NCBI GenBank assembly: GCA_017396695.1
Contig: JAFQLC010000018.1
Location: 124,001 to 188,000 of the forward strand
Length of the DNA: 64,000 bases
Source of the DNA: a bacterium
GTDB taxonomy: Bacteria > Cyanobacteriota > Vampirovibrionia > Gastranaerophilales > Gastranaerophilaceae
Reading direction: 5' to 3'
In this document: positions 56,303 to 64,000 of the stretch, piece by piece
Layout: every line of letters starts with the position of its first letter
Numbering within the stretch: position 1 is the first letter of the stretch
Translations under genes and position numbers: made by a program
The notes under the pieces: generated by a model
The model's input: the letters and a program-made list of their open reading frames with translations, nothing else
Told to the model about the DNA's origin: nothing
The model's database searches: none

Positions 56303-57028
56303 ATGGAATTATACGAAACTTATGTAGAAGAAAATAACAGTTTTGAATTTGTTCGTGCAGGTTCAAAAAATAGAAAAAAACACTTTGTTAGCACATTTGT
56401 TAAAATTTTAGATGGTGCCTATATTATCACATTCCCCGCAGATGGCGATGAACGTTGCAAAGTAAAATTAGGTGAAAAAGCATCTTTAAATATTTACACA
56501 ACAGAAGGTATTTTTAATTTGCCTTGTCAAGTTGTTCAGATGGCAGAGGATTGTTTAAAAGTTCGTTTGATAGATACTGTTGTGCTATCTCAAAGAAGAC
56601 AGTATGCTCGTGTAGATATTATGGTTCCAATGCGTATAAAAGTTGACCTAGATAGAAAAACAAATGTTTATGACGTTGTAACAAAAAATATGTGCGCGCA
56701 AGGTGTTAGTTTTGAGCTAAATTCGCCACTCGATGGTTTTGGAAAAACTCAAGTTAAATTTATGGTGAAAAATCGCCTTATTCAAACTTTTTGCTCTCTT
56801 GCATATTGTAATAAAATTTATTCTGCACAAAATGAAGATGAGCAAGATATTTATAGTTGCGGTTTACATTTCACCTCAATTAACCAATTGAATGCGAATT
56901 TCCTTGCAAAAGAATGCTTCTCTTATGAAATGAATAAGAAAAAAGAAAAATATGATGCAGAATTTCATCCTGAAAAAGAAAAAGAACCTCAAGTTACGAT
57001 AGATATTGACGGGAAAATGGTGCTTTAA
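56303..57028 (+). CDS. PilZ-domain protein (YcgR-like)
   Basis: 241 aa. An N-terminal YcgR-N-like beta domain (about 1-95) and a PilZ domain starting at RRQYARVDIMVPMRI. The first c-di-GMP motif (RxxxR) is kept as RRQYAR. The second, normally [D/N]xSxxG, reads NMCAQG, with Cys for Ser. It may act as a flagellar brake or as a motility regulator, matching the flagellar genes of this genome. The tail is charged (EKEKEPQVTID). The stop overlaps mnmA. Confidence 0.82.
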   Translation: MELYETYVEENNSFEFVRAGSKNRKKHFVSTFVKILDGAYIITFPADGDERCKVKLGEKASLNIYTTEGIFNLPCQVVQMAEDCLKVRLIDTVVLSQRRQYARVDIMVPMRIKVDLDRKTNVYDVVTKNMCAQGVSFELNSPLDGFGKTQVKFMVKNRLIQTFCSLAYCNKIYSAQNEDEQDIYSCGLHFTSINQLNANFLAKECFSYEMNKKKEKYDAEFHPEKEKEPQVTIDIDGKMVL

Positions 57029-58104
57029 TGCAAAAAGAAAGAGTTCTTGTGGGGATTTCTGGCGGGGTTGATTCCGCACTTTGCGCTAATTTGCTAAAAG
57101 ATGAAGGCTATGATGTAGTTTGCGCTATGATGAAAATATATGATGGTGCTCAAATTTCAAATGCGCAAAATTCTTGCTATGGAACAGATAAATCAAAAGA
57201 TATTGAAGATGCAAAAAAAATCTGTGAAAAATTAGGAGTTGAATTTCATTTAATTGACTGCACTCAAGATTTTCAAGAACTTGTTTTCGATGAATTTAAA
57301 AATGAATATTTATCAGGAAGAACACCAAATCCTTGCGTTATGTGTAATTCCAAAGTTAAATTTGGCGCTTTTTTAGAAAGAGCTGAAGCTCAAGGGATAA
57401 AATTTGATAAGTTTGCGACAGGGCATTATGCAAGAATTGAGTTTGATGAATCATCAGGCAGATATTTGCTAATGCGTGGAAAAAATGAAAAAAAAGACCA
57501 GTCTTATTTTCTTTATCGTCTAACTCAAGAAAAATTAAGTAAAATTTTGTTCCCCTTGGGCGGTTATGAAAAACAAGAAACAAGAGATATGGCGCAAGAA
57601 AAAGAAATTGTTGTTGCAAAAAAACCAGATAGTCAAGATTTCTTTGATGGCAATATGGCAGAGCTTTTTGATGTTGAGCCTGTAATTGGAAACATTGTTG
57701 ATAGTAATGGTAAAATTCTAGGGCAACACGAAGGAATTTTTAATTACACAATAGGACAGAGAAAAGGCTTGAAAGTGGCATATAGTGAGCCTCTTTATGT
57801 TCTTGAACTAAATAAAGAAAAAAACGAAGTGATAGCAGGCATAAAATCTGAAACTTATTTCAGGGGTTTAAATGCAGATGATATGAACTGGATTGCATTT
57901 GATGATTTAGAGGGCGAAATTAAAGCGCAGTGTAAAATTCGCTCAGCAGGCTCAATGCTTGACTGCACAGTAAAAAAAGCAGACTGCGGTGTGGAAGTTT
58001 TTTTTGATGAGTCTCAAGCATCAATTGCGCCTTCGCAAGCAGTTGTGTTTTATGATAATGATATTGTGCTTGGCGGTGGCACAATAATAGCTGGTATTAA
58101 GTAA
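57028..58104 (+). CDS. mnmA: tRNA-specific 2-thiouridylase MnmA (second cysteine absent)
   Basis: Thiolates U34 of Lys, Glu and Gln tRNAs. 358 aa. PP-loop SGGVDSAL, NPCVMCN (Cys103 and Cys106), ATGHYAR, DQSYFLYRLTQ and TIGQRKGL are all typical. The position of the second catalytic cysteine, in [S/G]xxCF, reads SQDFFDG (residues 202-208), so no Cys is there. CxxC is retained, as in forms that use an Fe-S cluster. Starts on the last base of the PilZ gene. Confidence 0.94.
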   Translation: MQKERVLVGISGGVDSALCANLLKDEGYDVVCAMMKIYDGAQISNAQNSCYGTDKSKDIEDAKKICEKLGVEFHLIDCTQDFQELVFDEFKNEYLSGRTPNPCVMCNSKVKFGAFLERAEAQGIKFDKFATGHYARIEFDESSGRYLLMRGKNEKKDQSYFLYRLTQEKLSKILFPLGGYEKQETRDMAQEKEIVVAKKPDSQDFFDGNMAELFDVEPVIGNIVDSNGKILGQHEGIFNYTIGQRKGLKVAYSEPLYVLELNKEKNEVIAGIKSETYFRGLNADDMNWIAFDDLEGEIKAQCKIRSAGSMLDCTVKKADCGVEVFFDESQASIAPSQAVVFYDNDIVLGGGTIIAGIK

Positions 58105-58167
58105 CGTAACTTTTTTTACAGATAAACTTTTTTGGTCTATTATGTTTAATAAGTTTTGGGAGAAGTT

Positions 58168-59046
58168 TTGAAGAATTACAAAATATATAACGATGACTGC
58201 CAAGTTGCAATTAAAAAGCTTCCTGATAACAGCGTTGATTGCATTATTACAGACCCACCTTATTTTATTGACAGAATGGGTGATGATTGGAATGATGAAA
58301 AATTAAACAAATCAGCATCTAAAAGCGGTGTTATAGGCGGGCTTCCAGTTGGAATGAAGTTCGATAGAAAACAAGGCGAAAATTTGCAAAAATTTCTTGA
58401 GCCTTTGGCAAAAGAATTTATGCGAGTTTTAAAACCAGGCGGATTTTGCGTTGTATTTTCTCAAGGAAGATTATACCATAGAACAGCAATAGCGCTTGAT
58501 TTGGCAGGTTTTGAAGTTAGAGATTTGCTCGCTTGGCGCTATGAAGGGCAAGCGAAAGCTTTTTCTCAAAACCATTTTATTTTGAAAAACAAAGACATGC
58601 ACGATGACGAAAAACAAGCATTAATTGCTGAGCTTGAGGGCTGGAAAACTCCTCAACTAAAACCACAAATTGAACCTATGACGCTTGCACAAAAGCCTCG
58701 TGAGGGAACTTTTGTTGAAAATTATCAAAAGTGGGGTGTTGGGCTTATAAATACTAACGAATCTCTTGATGGAATGTTCCCTGGGACTGTTATGGAAGTC
58801 TCCAAAAAATCTCGTGCAGGTGATTTTGATGAGAAAATCGAGCATATGACAGTGAAGCCTGTAGAGCTTATTTCGCACCTTGTTAGGCTTCTTACTCGTG
58901 AAGGTCAAACTGTTTTAGACCCTTTCATGGGAAGCGGAAGCCATGGTGTTGCTTCGCTTATAAACGGCAGGAAATTTATCGGAATTGAAATAGAGAAAAA
59001 ATATTATAATATTTCAAAGAAAAGACTTGAAGGCGCACAAAACTAA
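58168..59046 (+). CDS. Beta-class DNA (adenine-N6) methyltransferase of an R-M system
   Basis: About 292 aa. Motif IV DPPYF comes first (about residue 30) and the SAM site DPFMGSGSHGVASL near the C-terminus, the beta-class order; DPPY points to adenine-N6 methylation. VKPVELISHLVRLLT is typical of the region before motif I. The start is TTG at 58168 with GGGAGAAG upstream. Its stop is 1 nt from the stop of a convergent HNH endonuclease gene. Recognition sequence not evident. Confidence 0.9.
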   Translation: MKNYKIYNDDCQVAIKKLPDNSVDCIITDPPYFIDRMGDDWNDEKLNKSASKSGVIGGLPVGMKFDRKQGENLQKFLEPLAKEFMRVLKPGGFCVVFSQGRLYHRTAIALDLAGFEVRDLLAWRYEGQAKAFSQNHFILKNKDMHDDEKQALIAELEGWKTPQLKPQIEPMTLAQKPREGTFVENYQKWGVGLINTNESLDGMFPGTVMEVSKKSRAGDFDEKIEHMTVKPVELISHLVRLLTREGQTVLDPFMGSGSHGVASLINGRKFIGIEIEKKYYNISKKRLEGAQN

Positions 59047-59047
59047 A

Positions 59048-59788
59048 TTATAATAATTTATCTATGTATGCACGTAAAGCTTCCAATGTTTTTTTGTCTG
59101 ATTTTTCTAAAAAATCTTCAACAACTCTTCTGCCGTCTTCCGTTGGTGCAACTTTTGTAACTCTTCCGTTTTTGTCGTATATCCAGCGGTTTCTATCAGG
59201 TCTGTTGCATATTTGGCATTGTGGGATAATGTTGCCCGAAATCAAATCTTTTGTAGGGTCAATGTGCCCTTCTTGCAATTTCACAATGCAATTTTTTCTT
59301 ATTCTGTGCGCTTCGCCTTCTTTTGAACCGCAAACAGCGCATCTGTATCCGTATTCTTTTTTTAATTCTTCAAAATCTGAAGTTTTTATTCCTGTTCTTC
59401 TCTCTCCTGAATATGAAGGGTGCGCTTGCTTCAAAGATATAAGTTTATATGAACCGCTTGGTATTTTTTCTTCAGTAATTTCGCCACGAGTGCCTGTTGA
59501 GACAAACCAACCGTATTGCATCCCAAGGTGTCTTCCTTCTTGTGCATCGTTTGTTTTTGGGTGGTAATATCTTATAAAAGCAGTTAATTCGTCCTTACTT
59601 ATAATGTTGGTGTTTGGGTAATTATGTGCTAGGCAAATTAAAGCTAAAATTGCATGTGTATATTCATTATTTTTGTTTTTTAATTTTGGCATTTTAACGC
59701 CACTATTTTTGAGATATTTCTCCCAGTATTCTTTTAGTTCATTATATGCTTCAAGAATTTCTTTATCGCTCAACTTTTTCATATTCAT
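59048..59788 (-). CDS. HNH restriction endonuclease candidate
   Basis: About 246 aa. The C-terminal part is a beta-beta-alpha-metal HNH nuclease: zinc pairs CAVC and CQIC, catalytic EGHIDP and the Asn/His of GNIIPQ. The N-terminal half (helical, with YTHAILALICLAHN and RHLGMQYGW) is unknown and may bind DNA. Tail-to-tail with an adenine methyltransferase, the arrangement of many type II systems. The ATG at 59788 is chosen over a TTG at 59818; neither has a good ribosome site. It lies 45 nt after ctpA on the same strand and may be transcribed with it. Confidence 0.8.
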   Translation of the reverse strand: MNMKKLSDKEILEAYNELKEYWEKYLKNSGVKMPKLKNKNNEYTHAILALICLAHNYPNTNIISKDELTAFIRYYHPKTNDAQEGRHLGMQYGWFVSTGTRGEITEEKIPSGSYKLISLKQAHPSYSGERRTGIKTSDFEELKKEYGYRCAVCGSKEGEAHRIRKNCIVKLQEGHIDPTKDLISGNIIPQCQICNRPDRNRWIYDKNGRVTKVAPTEDGRRVVEDFLEKSDKKTLEALRAYIDKLL

Positions 59789-59832
59789 ATTAAACCATTT
59801 TTCAACTAGCCAAGGCAAGTGTTTTAGTGAAT

Positions 59833-61089
59833 TTAGATACCATTTTGGAGCAAGTTTGAAGCAAAAATTAGTTGACTATCTATGCCTTGTTCTAAATCTT
59901 CTTTAGTTAAATAAACTTCAAAATCTGGCTTTATTCCTTTTTTATTAATAGATTTGCCTAAAGGCGTTATATATCTTCCAACAGTTAGGTTTATGCCTGT
60001 TTCATTGGGCAATGGATAAACTTTCTGAACAAGCCCTTTACCAAATGTTTTTGTCCCAACAATTTTTGCTCTTTTGTTGTCTTTAAGTGCTCCAAGTAAA
60101 ATTTCAGCTGCACTTGCAGATTCATTATCTGCAAGAATTACAAGCGGTTCAAAATAAACGCAAGCATCTTTATCTGCACTATATGAATTTAAATTTCCTT
60201 TGTTGTCTAAAACATGAACTATGAAACCGTTTGTTAAAAATAAATTTGCACTAAATATTGCATTCTGGAATAATCCGCCTTTGTTCCCTCTGATGTCTAA
60301 AATTAAACCTTCTGTGTCTTTAAGTTCATCAAGTGCGCTAATTAAATGTTTTGGGGTGTCTTTTGAAATAAAGCTTGAAAGCCTTATGTAGCCAATGTTT
60401 TTATCTAATTTTTTATATTCTACATTGTTGATGTTAATTTCTTCTCTTTTAATTTTTTTAGTAAGTTCTTTTTCGCCTCGAAGCACAGTAATTTCAATGC
60501 TTGTGCCCACTGGCCCTTTAAGGTGTTGAATTGCTTGGAACAGAGATTTTCCTTTAATATTGAAATCATCAATTTTTAGAATTAAATCACCCCTCTTGAG
60601 TCCAGCAAAATCTGCGGGTGTTCCTTTTAGCACATTTGCGATGTAGATTTTTCCGCTATATGAAGCGATATTTATTCCAATTCCTTTTGCTTTAGAATCA
60701 ATATTTTCTGTTTGAACTCTAAATTCATTTTTAGACAAAAATCTTGAATATGGGTCGTCAAGGCTTGCAAGCATTGTATTTAGTGCAATGTGGGCATCGT
60801 CTTCAGTTTTAATTTTAGCTCTATATCGGTTTTTCCATTCGGATATACTTTGCCCGTTTAGGGTTTTGTCAAAATAATTTTTTTTGATTAAATCAAGAGT
60901 TTTGATGTATAAAACATCTGGTGCAACAACTTCTGTGTTTATAATGCTTTTTGCGCTAAGGCTTTCAATATATTCTTTTTCGCTTATTGTGAAATTTCTG
61001 TACCCGATGAGGAACAAGGTAAGAAATGCGGCAAAATATATGACCCCGTGTTTTAATATTTGAATATGTCGTTTATTAATTTTCGCCAT
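59833..61089 (-). CDS. ctpA: C-terminal processing peptidase, S41 family
   Basis: 418 aa periplasmic protease anchored by one helix (about 12-30). The PDZ domain is at about 120-200 (GIGINIASYSGKIYIANVLKGTPADFAGLKRGDLILKID); the S41 domain has the catalytic Ser in ADNESASAAE (about 325) and Lys in FGKG (about 351), a Ser-Lys dyad. It overlaps the response-regulator gene by 14 nt, so the two are translationally coupled, which suggests that the protease is part of an envelope-stress output. Confidence 0.93.
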   Translation of the reverse strand: MAKINKRHIQILKHGVIYFAAFLTLFLIGYRNFTISEKEYIESLSAKSIINTEVVAPDVLYIKTLDLIKKNYFDKTLNGQSISEWKNRYRAKIKTEDDAHIALNTMLASLDDPYSRFLSKNEFRVQTENIDSKAKGIGINIASYSGKIYIANVLKGTPADFAGLKRGDLILKIDDFNIKGKSLFQAIQHLKGPVGTSIEITVLRGEKELTKKIKREEININNVEYKKLDKNIGYIRLSSFISKDTPKHLISALDELKDTEGLILDIRGNKGGLFQNAIFSANLFLTNGFIVHVLDNKGNLNSYSADKDACVYFEPLVILADNESASAAEILLGALKDNKRAKIVGTKTFGKGLVQKVYPLPNETGINLTVGRYITPLGKSINKKGIKPDFEVYLTKEDLEQGIDSQLIFASNLLQNGI

Positions 61090-61783
61090 TGGGGTTTAAT
61101 TTGTATCCTCCGCCATAAATTGTTTTGATGTAGTCTTTTTCTGTGACTTTTGCTATTTTGCACCTGATGTGTCTTATGTGCACTCTTATTGTATCAATGC
61201 TTTCGTCTTCACTGTAGCCCCAGATGTCTTTCAACAAGTCTTTAGAAGATACCATTTGAGAATTATTTTGAACGAGTGTATTAATTATTTCGTATTCAAT
61301 TGGTGTGAATTTAACTTTTTTGCCCGCAAATTCAACAGAGTATGTATCGGGCAAAAGCACAATTTCGCCTATTGTGAGCAATTCTTTTGTGCGCATTGAA
61401 GCAGGAGTTTTCCCTGCCCTATTTAAAAGCGCCAAAACTCTTGCTTTTAATTCTTCAATCTCAAATGGTTTAGTAAGATAATCATCAACCCCTGTGCTAA
61501 AACCCTTGATTTTATCTTGAAGCTCGCCAAGTGCTGTGAGCATAATGATTGGAAGATTTTTGAGTTCGCTCGTTTGTTGCCTTATTTTAAGTGCGACGCT
61601 ATAACCGTCAACTTCTCCCATCATAACGTCTAAAATAAGCAAGTCGAAATCTTCTTGCGCAAGAATTGCAAAGCCTTTAATTGGGTTTGTTTCATAGTGG
61701 CAAGTGTATCCTGCGAGTTCTAAATTTATTTTAATGAGTTCGCAAATTGCAATATCATCATCTATCACAAGAATTTTGTTCAT
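61076..61783 (-). CDS. OmpR/PhoB-family response regulator (RpaB-like)
   Basis: 235 aa. Receiver domain with the acidic pair at residues 8-10, phosphoacceptor Asp52 (LLILDVMM), Thr and Lys105 (LTKPF); then a winged-helix domain (FTPIEYEIINTLVQN, DTIRVHIRHIRCKI, IKTIYGGGYKL). No histidine kinase is adjacent. Probably controls envelope functions together with ctpA. No Shine-Dalgarno is present. Confidence 0.92.
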   Translation of the reverse strand: MNKILVIDDDIAICELIKINLELAGYTCHYETNPIKGFAILAQEDFDLLILDVMMGEVDGYSVALKIRQQTSELKNLPIIMLTALGELQDKIKGFSTGVDDYLTKPFEIEELKARVLALLNRAGKTPASMRTKELLTIGEIVLLPDTYSVEFAGKKVKFTPIEYEIINTLVQNNSQMVSSKDLLKDIWGYSEDESIDTIRVHIRHIRCKIAKVTEKDYIKTIYGGGYKLNPNGEN

Positions 61784-61789
61784 AGGTTT

Positions 61790-61795
61790 ATTTTA
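61790..61795 (-). promoter_or_regulatory. Leaderless-type -10 of the response regulator
   Basis: Minus strand TAAAAT (61790-61795), then 6 nt to the ATG at 61783. No convincing -35. Confidence 0.45.
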
Positions 61796-61942
61796 CAATA
61801 AAAAATGGTTGCGAAAGAGCAAAATTATGCGAATATTACAAAATGTTAAATAAACCATAAACCATGATATTACTTATGTTTGACAATAATTCATGTTTGA
61901 TGTGAAATATAGTAACGAAGTAATTATATATAAGGGGACATT

Positions 61943-62317
61943 ATGCCAACCATAAGTCAATTAGTAAGAAAAGAAAGAAAGAAAGTTATTGTAAAAACTA
62001 AATCACCAGCACTTACAAGCTGCCCACAACGTCGTGGTGTTTGTACTAGGGTTTATACAACAACTCCTAAAAAACCAAACTCAGCTATGAGAAAAGTTGC
62101 TCGTGTAAGATTAACAAATGGTTTTGAAGTAACTACTTATATTCCTGGTATTGGTCACAACCTTCAAGAGCACTCTGTTGTACTTATCAGAGGCGGAAGG
62201 GTTAAGGACCTACCTGGTGTTAGATATCACATCATCCGTGGTACTTTAGATACTGCAGGTGTTGCAAACAGAAATCAAAGTCGTTCTAAATACGGCGCAA
62301 AAAGAGCTAAAAAATAG
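61943..62317 (+). CDS. rpsL: Ribosomal protein uS12
   Basis: 30S decoding-centre protein. 124 aa with the invariant TPKKPNSA (Lys43 region) and [20 protein letters not shown] lies before the ATG. Head of a two-gene transcript with rpsG. Confidence 0.98.
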   Translation: MPTISQLVRKERKKVIVKTKSPALTSCPQRRGVCTRVYTTTPKKPNSAMRKVARVRLTNGFEVTTYIPGIGHNLQEHSVVLIRGGRVKDLPGVRYHIIRGTLDTAGVANRNQSRSKYGAKRAKK

Positions 62318-62330
62318 TCTGATTTTGGTC

Positions 62331-62344
62331 GGGAGCTTTGCTCC
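62331..62344 (+). other. Small hairpin between rpsL and rpsG
   Basis: GGAGC (62332-62336), 3-nt loop, GCTCC (62340-62344), no T-tract. Too short for a terminator; may tune rpsG translation. Confidence 0.3.
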
Positions 62345-62378
62345 TTAGTACATTTAGTAAAAAGAAAGGTCAAAGAAA

Positions 62379-62849
62379 ATGTCAAGACGTTCAAAACCGG
62401 CGAAAAGAGTTCCACTTCCAGATCCAATTTACAACAGTGTGGACATCGCAAAATTTATCAATAGATTGATGACTAGAGGTAAAAAATCTATTGCACAAAA
62501 TATTTTCTATTCAACAATGGAAAATATCAAAGAAAAAACAAACCAAGAACCAACAGAAGTTTTCAAAAAAGCGCTTACAAACGCTACTCCATTAATTGAA
62601 GTTAAAGCTCGTCGTATTGGTGGTTCTACATACCAAGTTCCAATCGAAGTAAAACCTGAAAGAGGTTTAGCTTTAAGTTCTTGCTGGATTATTGAATTTG
62701 CAAGAAAAAGAAGTGGCAAATCAATGGTTGATAAATTAACTGCTGAAATTATGGACGCAGCAAACGGCGTTGGTGCTTCTTGCAAAAAGAGAGAAGATAC
62801 TCACAGAATGGCAGAAGCTAACAAAGCATTTGCTCACTACAGATACTAA
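62379..62849 (+). CDS. rpsG: Ribosomal protein uS7
   Basis: Primary 16S-binding protein of the 30S head. 156 aa with SRRSKPAKRV, FINRLMTRGKKSIAQ, and EVKARRIGGSTYQVPIEV. AAAGG precedes the ATG. A terminator follows at once, so fusA and tufA are not part of this transcript. Confidence 0.98.
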   Translation: MSRRSKPAKRVPLPDPIYNSVDIAKFINRLMTRGKKSIAQNIFYSTMENIKEKTNQEPTEVFKKALTNATPLIEVKARRIGGSTYQVPIEVKPERGLALSSCWIIEFARKRSGKSMVDKLTAEIMDAANGVGASCKKREDTHRMAEANKAFAHYRY

Positions 62850-62865
62850 TTAAAAATAATAATTT

Positions 62866-62899
62866 AAAAGACCACTTTCAATTCGAGAGTGGTCTTTTT
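62866..62899 (+). terminator. Terminator of rpsL-rpsG, overlapping the convergent gene
   Basis: Stem AAAAGACCACT (62866-62876) and AGTGGTCTTTT (62888-62898), extended by TTC/GAG inside. It covers the last six codons of the zinc-ribbon gene on the minus strand. Confidence 0.88.
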
Positions 62900-63063
62900 A
62901 GTTTTGTTTTGCAGCATGGACAAACCCAATTATTTTGAGCAAAATATTCTTCTGTATTTTTTGCTTGGCATATAGGACAAAGTATGCATTTGTGCTCGAC
63001 AACATCTCCATTGTCAAAAATTTTATTCGCTAAATAATCTGCCAGTTTGCTAATGAGCCACAT
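62878..63063 (-). CDS. Small zinc-ribbon protein
   Basis: 61 aa. Two CxxC pairs, CPIC and CPCC, with one more Cys upstream (HKCILC), and a basic tail. GGAG precedes the ATG. It follows the M16 peptidase gene by 24 nt on the same strand and is probably co-transcribed. Function unknown; its last codons form the terminator of rpsG. Confidence 0.65.
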   Translation of the reverse strand: MWLISKLADYLANKIFDNGDVVEHKCILCPICQAKNTEEYFAQNNWVCPCCKTKLKRPLSN

Positions 63064-63087
63064 TTTTGTCTCCGCAATTATCTATAT

Positions 63088-64000
63088 TTACTCCACAACC
63101 ACCATAATATAAGGTTTTGAGAAATATTTGTTTGCAACATTTATAACATCATTTTGTGTTACAGATTTCAAAATTTCCTCAAATTCTTTAGTGTAATTTA
63201 ATCCTCTTCCGTTTGCTTCGTCATTCACAAGTTTTGAGGCATTTGCAGAGTTTGTCTCAAGCGCCAAAACTCTTTGACCGATAATTTTTTCTTTTGCTTC
63301 GTTTAGCTCGTTTTGCGTTACAAAACTTGTTTTAAAATTCGCAAATTCTTTTAAGATTTCAGTTTTTGCTTTGCTTAAATTGCTTTTATCTGTTCCAATG
63401 TAAGCTATAAATGCGCCATCAAGGGTGTTTTGAATTCTTGCAGAGCCTGTTTGATAGGCAATTCCGTGGGTTTCTCGAATGTTTCTAAAAAGTCTTGAGC
63501 TCATGCCGTCGCCTAAAATCGAATTTATAACCTCAAGCGTTGCAATTTCTTTTTTGTTTTCAAGGCCGTCTGTTTTATATCCTAAAACAAGCCATGCGGT
63601 TTCTTTTTCTTCTTTTTTAATAGTTTTTTCTATGTTTTTAGCAGGCACATAATTTTGTTTTTTAAAATCTGTAATTTTTATTTTGTTTTCTTTTCCATTT
63701 TCAAAAATATCTGTGAAATTATCTATAATTTCTTTTTCGTCAACATTACCAACAACAGATATAACAAGGTTTTTGGCATCTAAACTTTTTTTGAAGTCAC
63801 CTTTAATTGTTTTTTTGTTAACATTTGGAATATCTTGCTTTAAAATTTCAGAATTATTTGCATAAATGCTTCCCTCAAATGCTAATTTTTTGAAGTTATC
63901 AAGTGCAAGCGATAATGAGTTATCTTCGAGGTTTTTAATTGCATCTAAGTTTGCTGATTTCACTTTTCTAATGTTTTCTGTTAAGAAATTTGCATTTTGT
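63088..64000 (-). CDS. M16 peptidase, C-terminal part (cut by right edge)
   Basis: The open frame continues to the window edge, so only the last 300 or so residues are visible. They contain the M16 second-domain motif LGDGMSSRLFRNIRETHGIAY and the preceding EKETAWLVLGYKT. This is the third M16 protein in the window, after the pair at 23-25.5 kb. Whether it has HxxEH cannot be told. Confidence 0.88.
   Translation of the reverse strand, partial: QNANFLTENIRKVKSANLDAIKNLEDNSLSLALDNFKKLAFEGSIYANNSEILKQDIPNVNKKTIKGDFKKSLDAKNLVISVVGNVDEKEIIDNFTDIFENGKENKIKITDFKKQNYVPAKNIEKTIKKEEKETAWLVLGYKTDGLENKKEIATLEVINSILGDGMSSRLFRNIRETHGIAYQTGSARIQNTLDGAFIAYIGTDKSNLSKAKTEILKEFANFKTSFVTQNELNEAKEKIIGQRVLALETNSANASKLVNDEANGRGLNYTKEFEEILKSVTQNDVINVANKYFSKPYIMVVVE

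Noticed and set aside
61880-61913. TTGACA (61880-61885) and TATAGT as a promoter for rpsL
   Set aside because: The spacer is 22 nt, too long for sigma-70. No better pair was convincing, so no rpsL promoter is listed.

Overview
The window looks like a chromosomal segment of an AT-rich, diderm, flagellated bacterium. I infer a member of the Vampirovibrionia/Melainabacteria, most likely Gastranaerophilales. The reasons are the low GC, a flagellar set with both P- and L-ring genes (so an outer membrane), a Tol-type envelope motor, an AsmA-like giant, an RpaB/OmpR-like response regulator, a glycogen-enzyme group, and several proteins with a short N-terminal 'xFTG/FKS/FGA' motif. The lineage is inference; no marker was searched. 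Coding density is high and no stretch over 300 bases lacks a gene.

Layout. 1-342: 5' part of era (minus). 408-11368: a plus-strand block with a large envelope protein, a lytic transglycosylase, then flgF-flgG-flgA-flgH-flgI-flgJ-(unknown, FlgM position)-flgN-flgK-flgL and a clear terminator. 11492-19185: a GT35 glucan-phosphorylase homologue, a GHL10 glycosidase, a 5'-nucleotidase-like phosphoesterase, an ASKHA-fold kinase-like protein, small unknowns and a rubredoxin too short for usual ORF cut-offs. 19276-22524: tRNA-Thr(CGU) directly behind a helicase-nuclease fusion gene. 22985-36042: a long minus-strand run, read as xerC-type recombinase, two secreted proteins, TolA/TonB, TolQ, two tandem TolR, AsmA-like protein, def, fmt, aroH and an M16 peptidase pair. 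36185-38313: two unknowns and DAHP synthase. 38372-42550: TPR protein, tiny omega-like ORF, mlaE, ilvE. 42644-44170: membrane GT2-like protein. 44230-52340: minus run coaD, coiled-coil protein, ileS, ahcY, MFS, DegT aminotransferase, ribH. 52461-58104: GH13 enzyme, glnA, PilZ protein, mnmA. 58168-59788: tail-to-tail restriction-modification pair. 59833-61783: S41 protease and response regulator. 61943-62849: rpsL-rpsG. 62878-64000: zinc ribbon and a third M16 peptidase, cut by the right edge.

Three things stand out. First, at least nine genes without a Shine-Dalgarno have a -10-like hexamer ending exactly 6 nt before the start codon, which predicts leaderless mRNAs as a regular mode of expression. 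Second, five proteins, four of them clustered at 15-19 kb, carry a short N-terminal hydrophobic-F-[TKG]-[GSAP] motif that could be a sorting tag. Third, key residues are missing from otherwise well-conserved enzymes: the PLP lysine of the phosphorylase, the last residue of the IleRS HIGH motif, and the second catalytic cysteine of MnmA.
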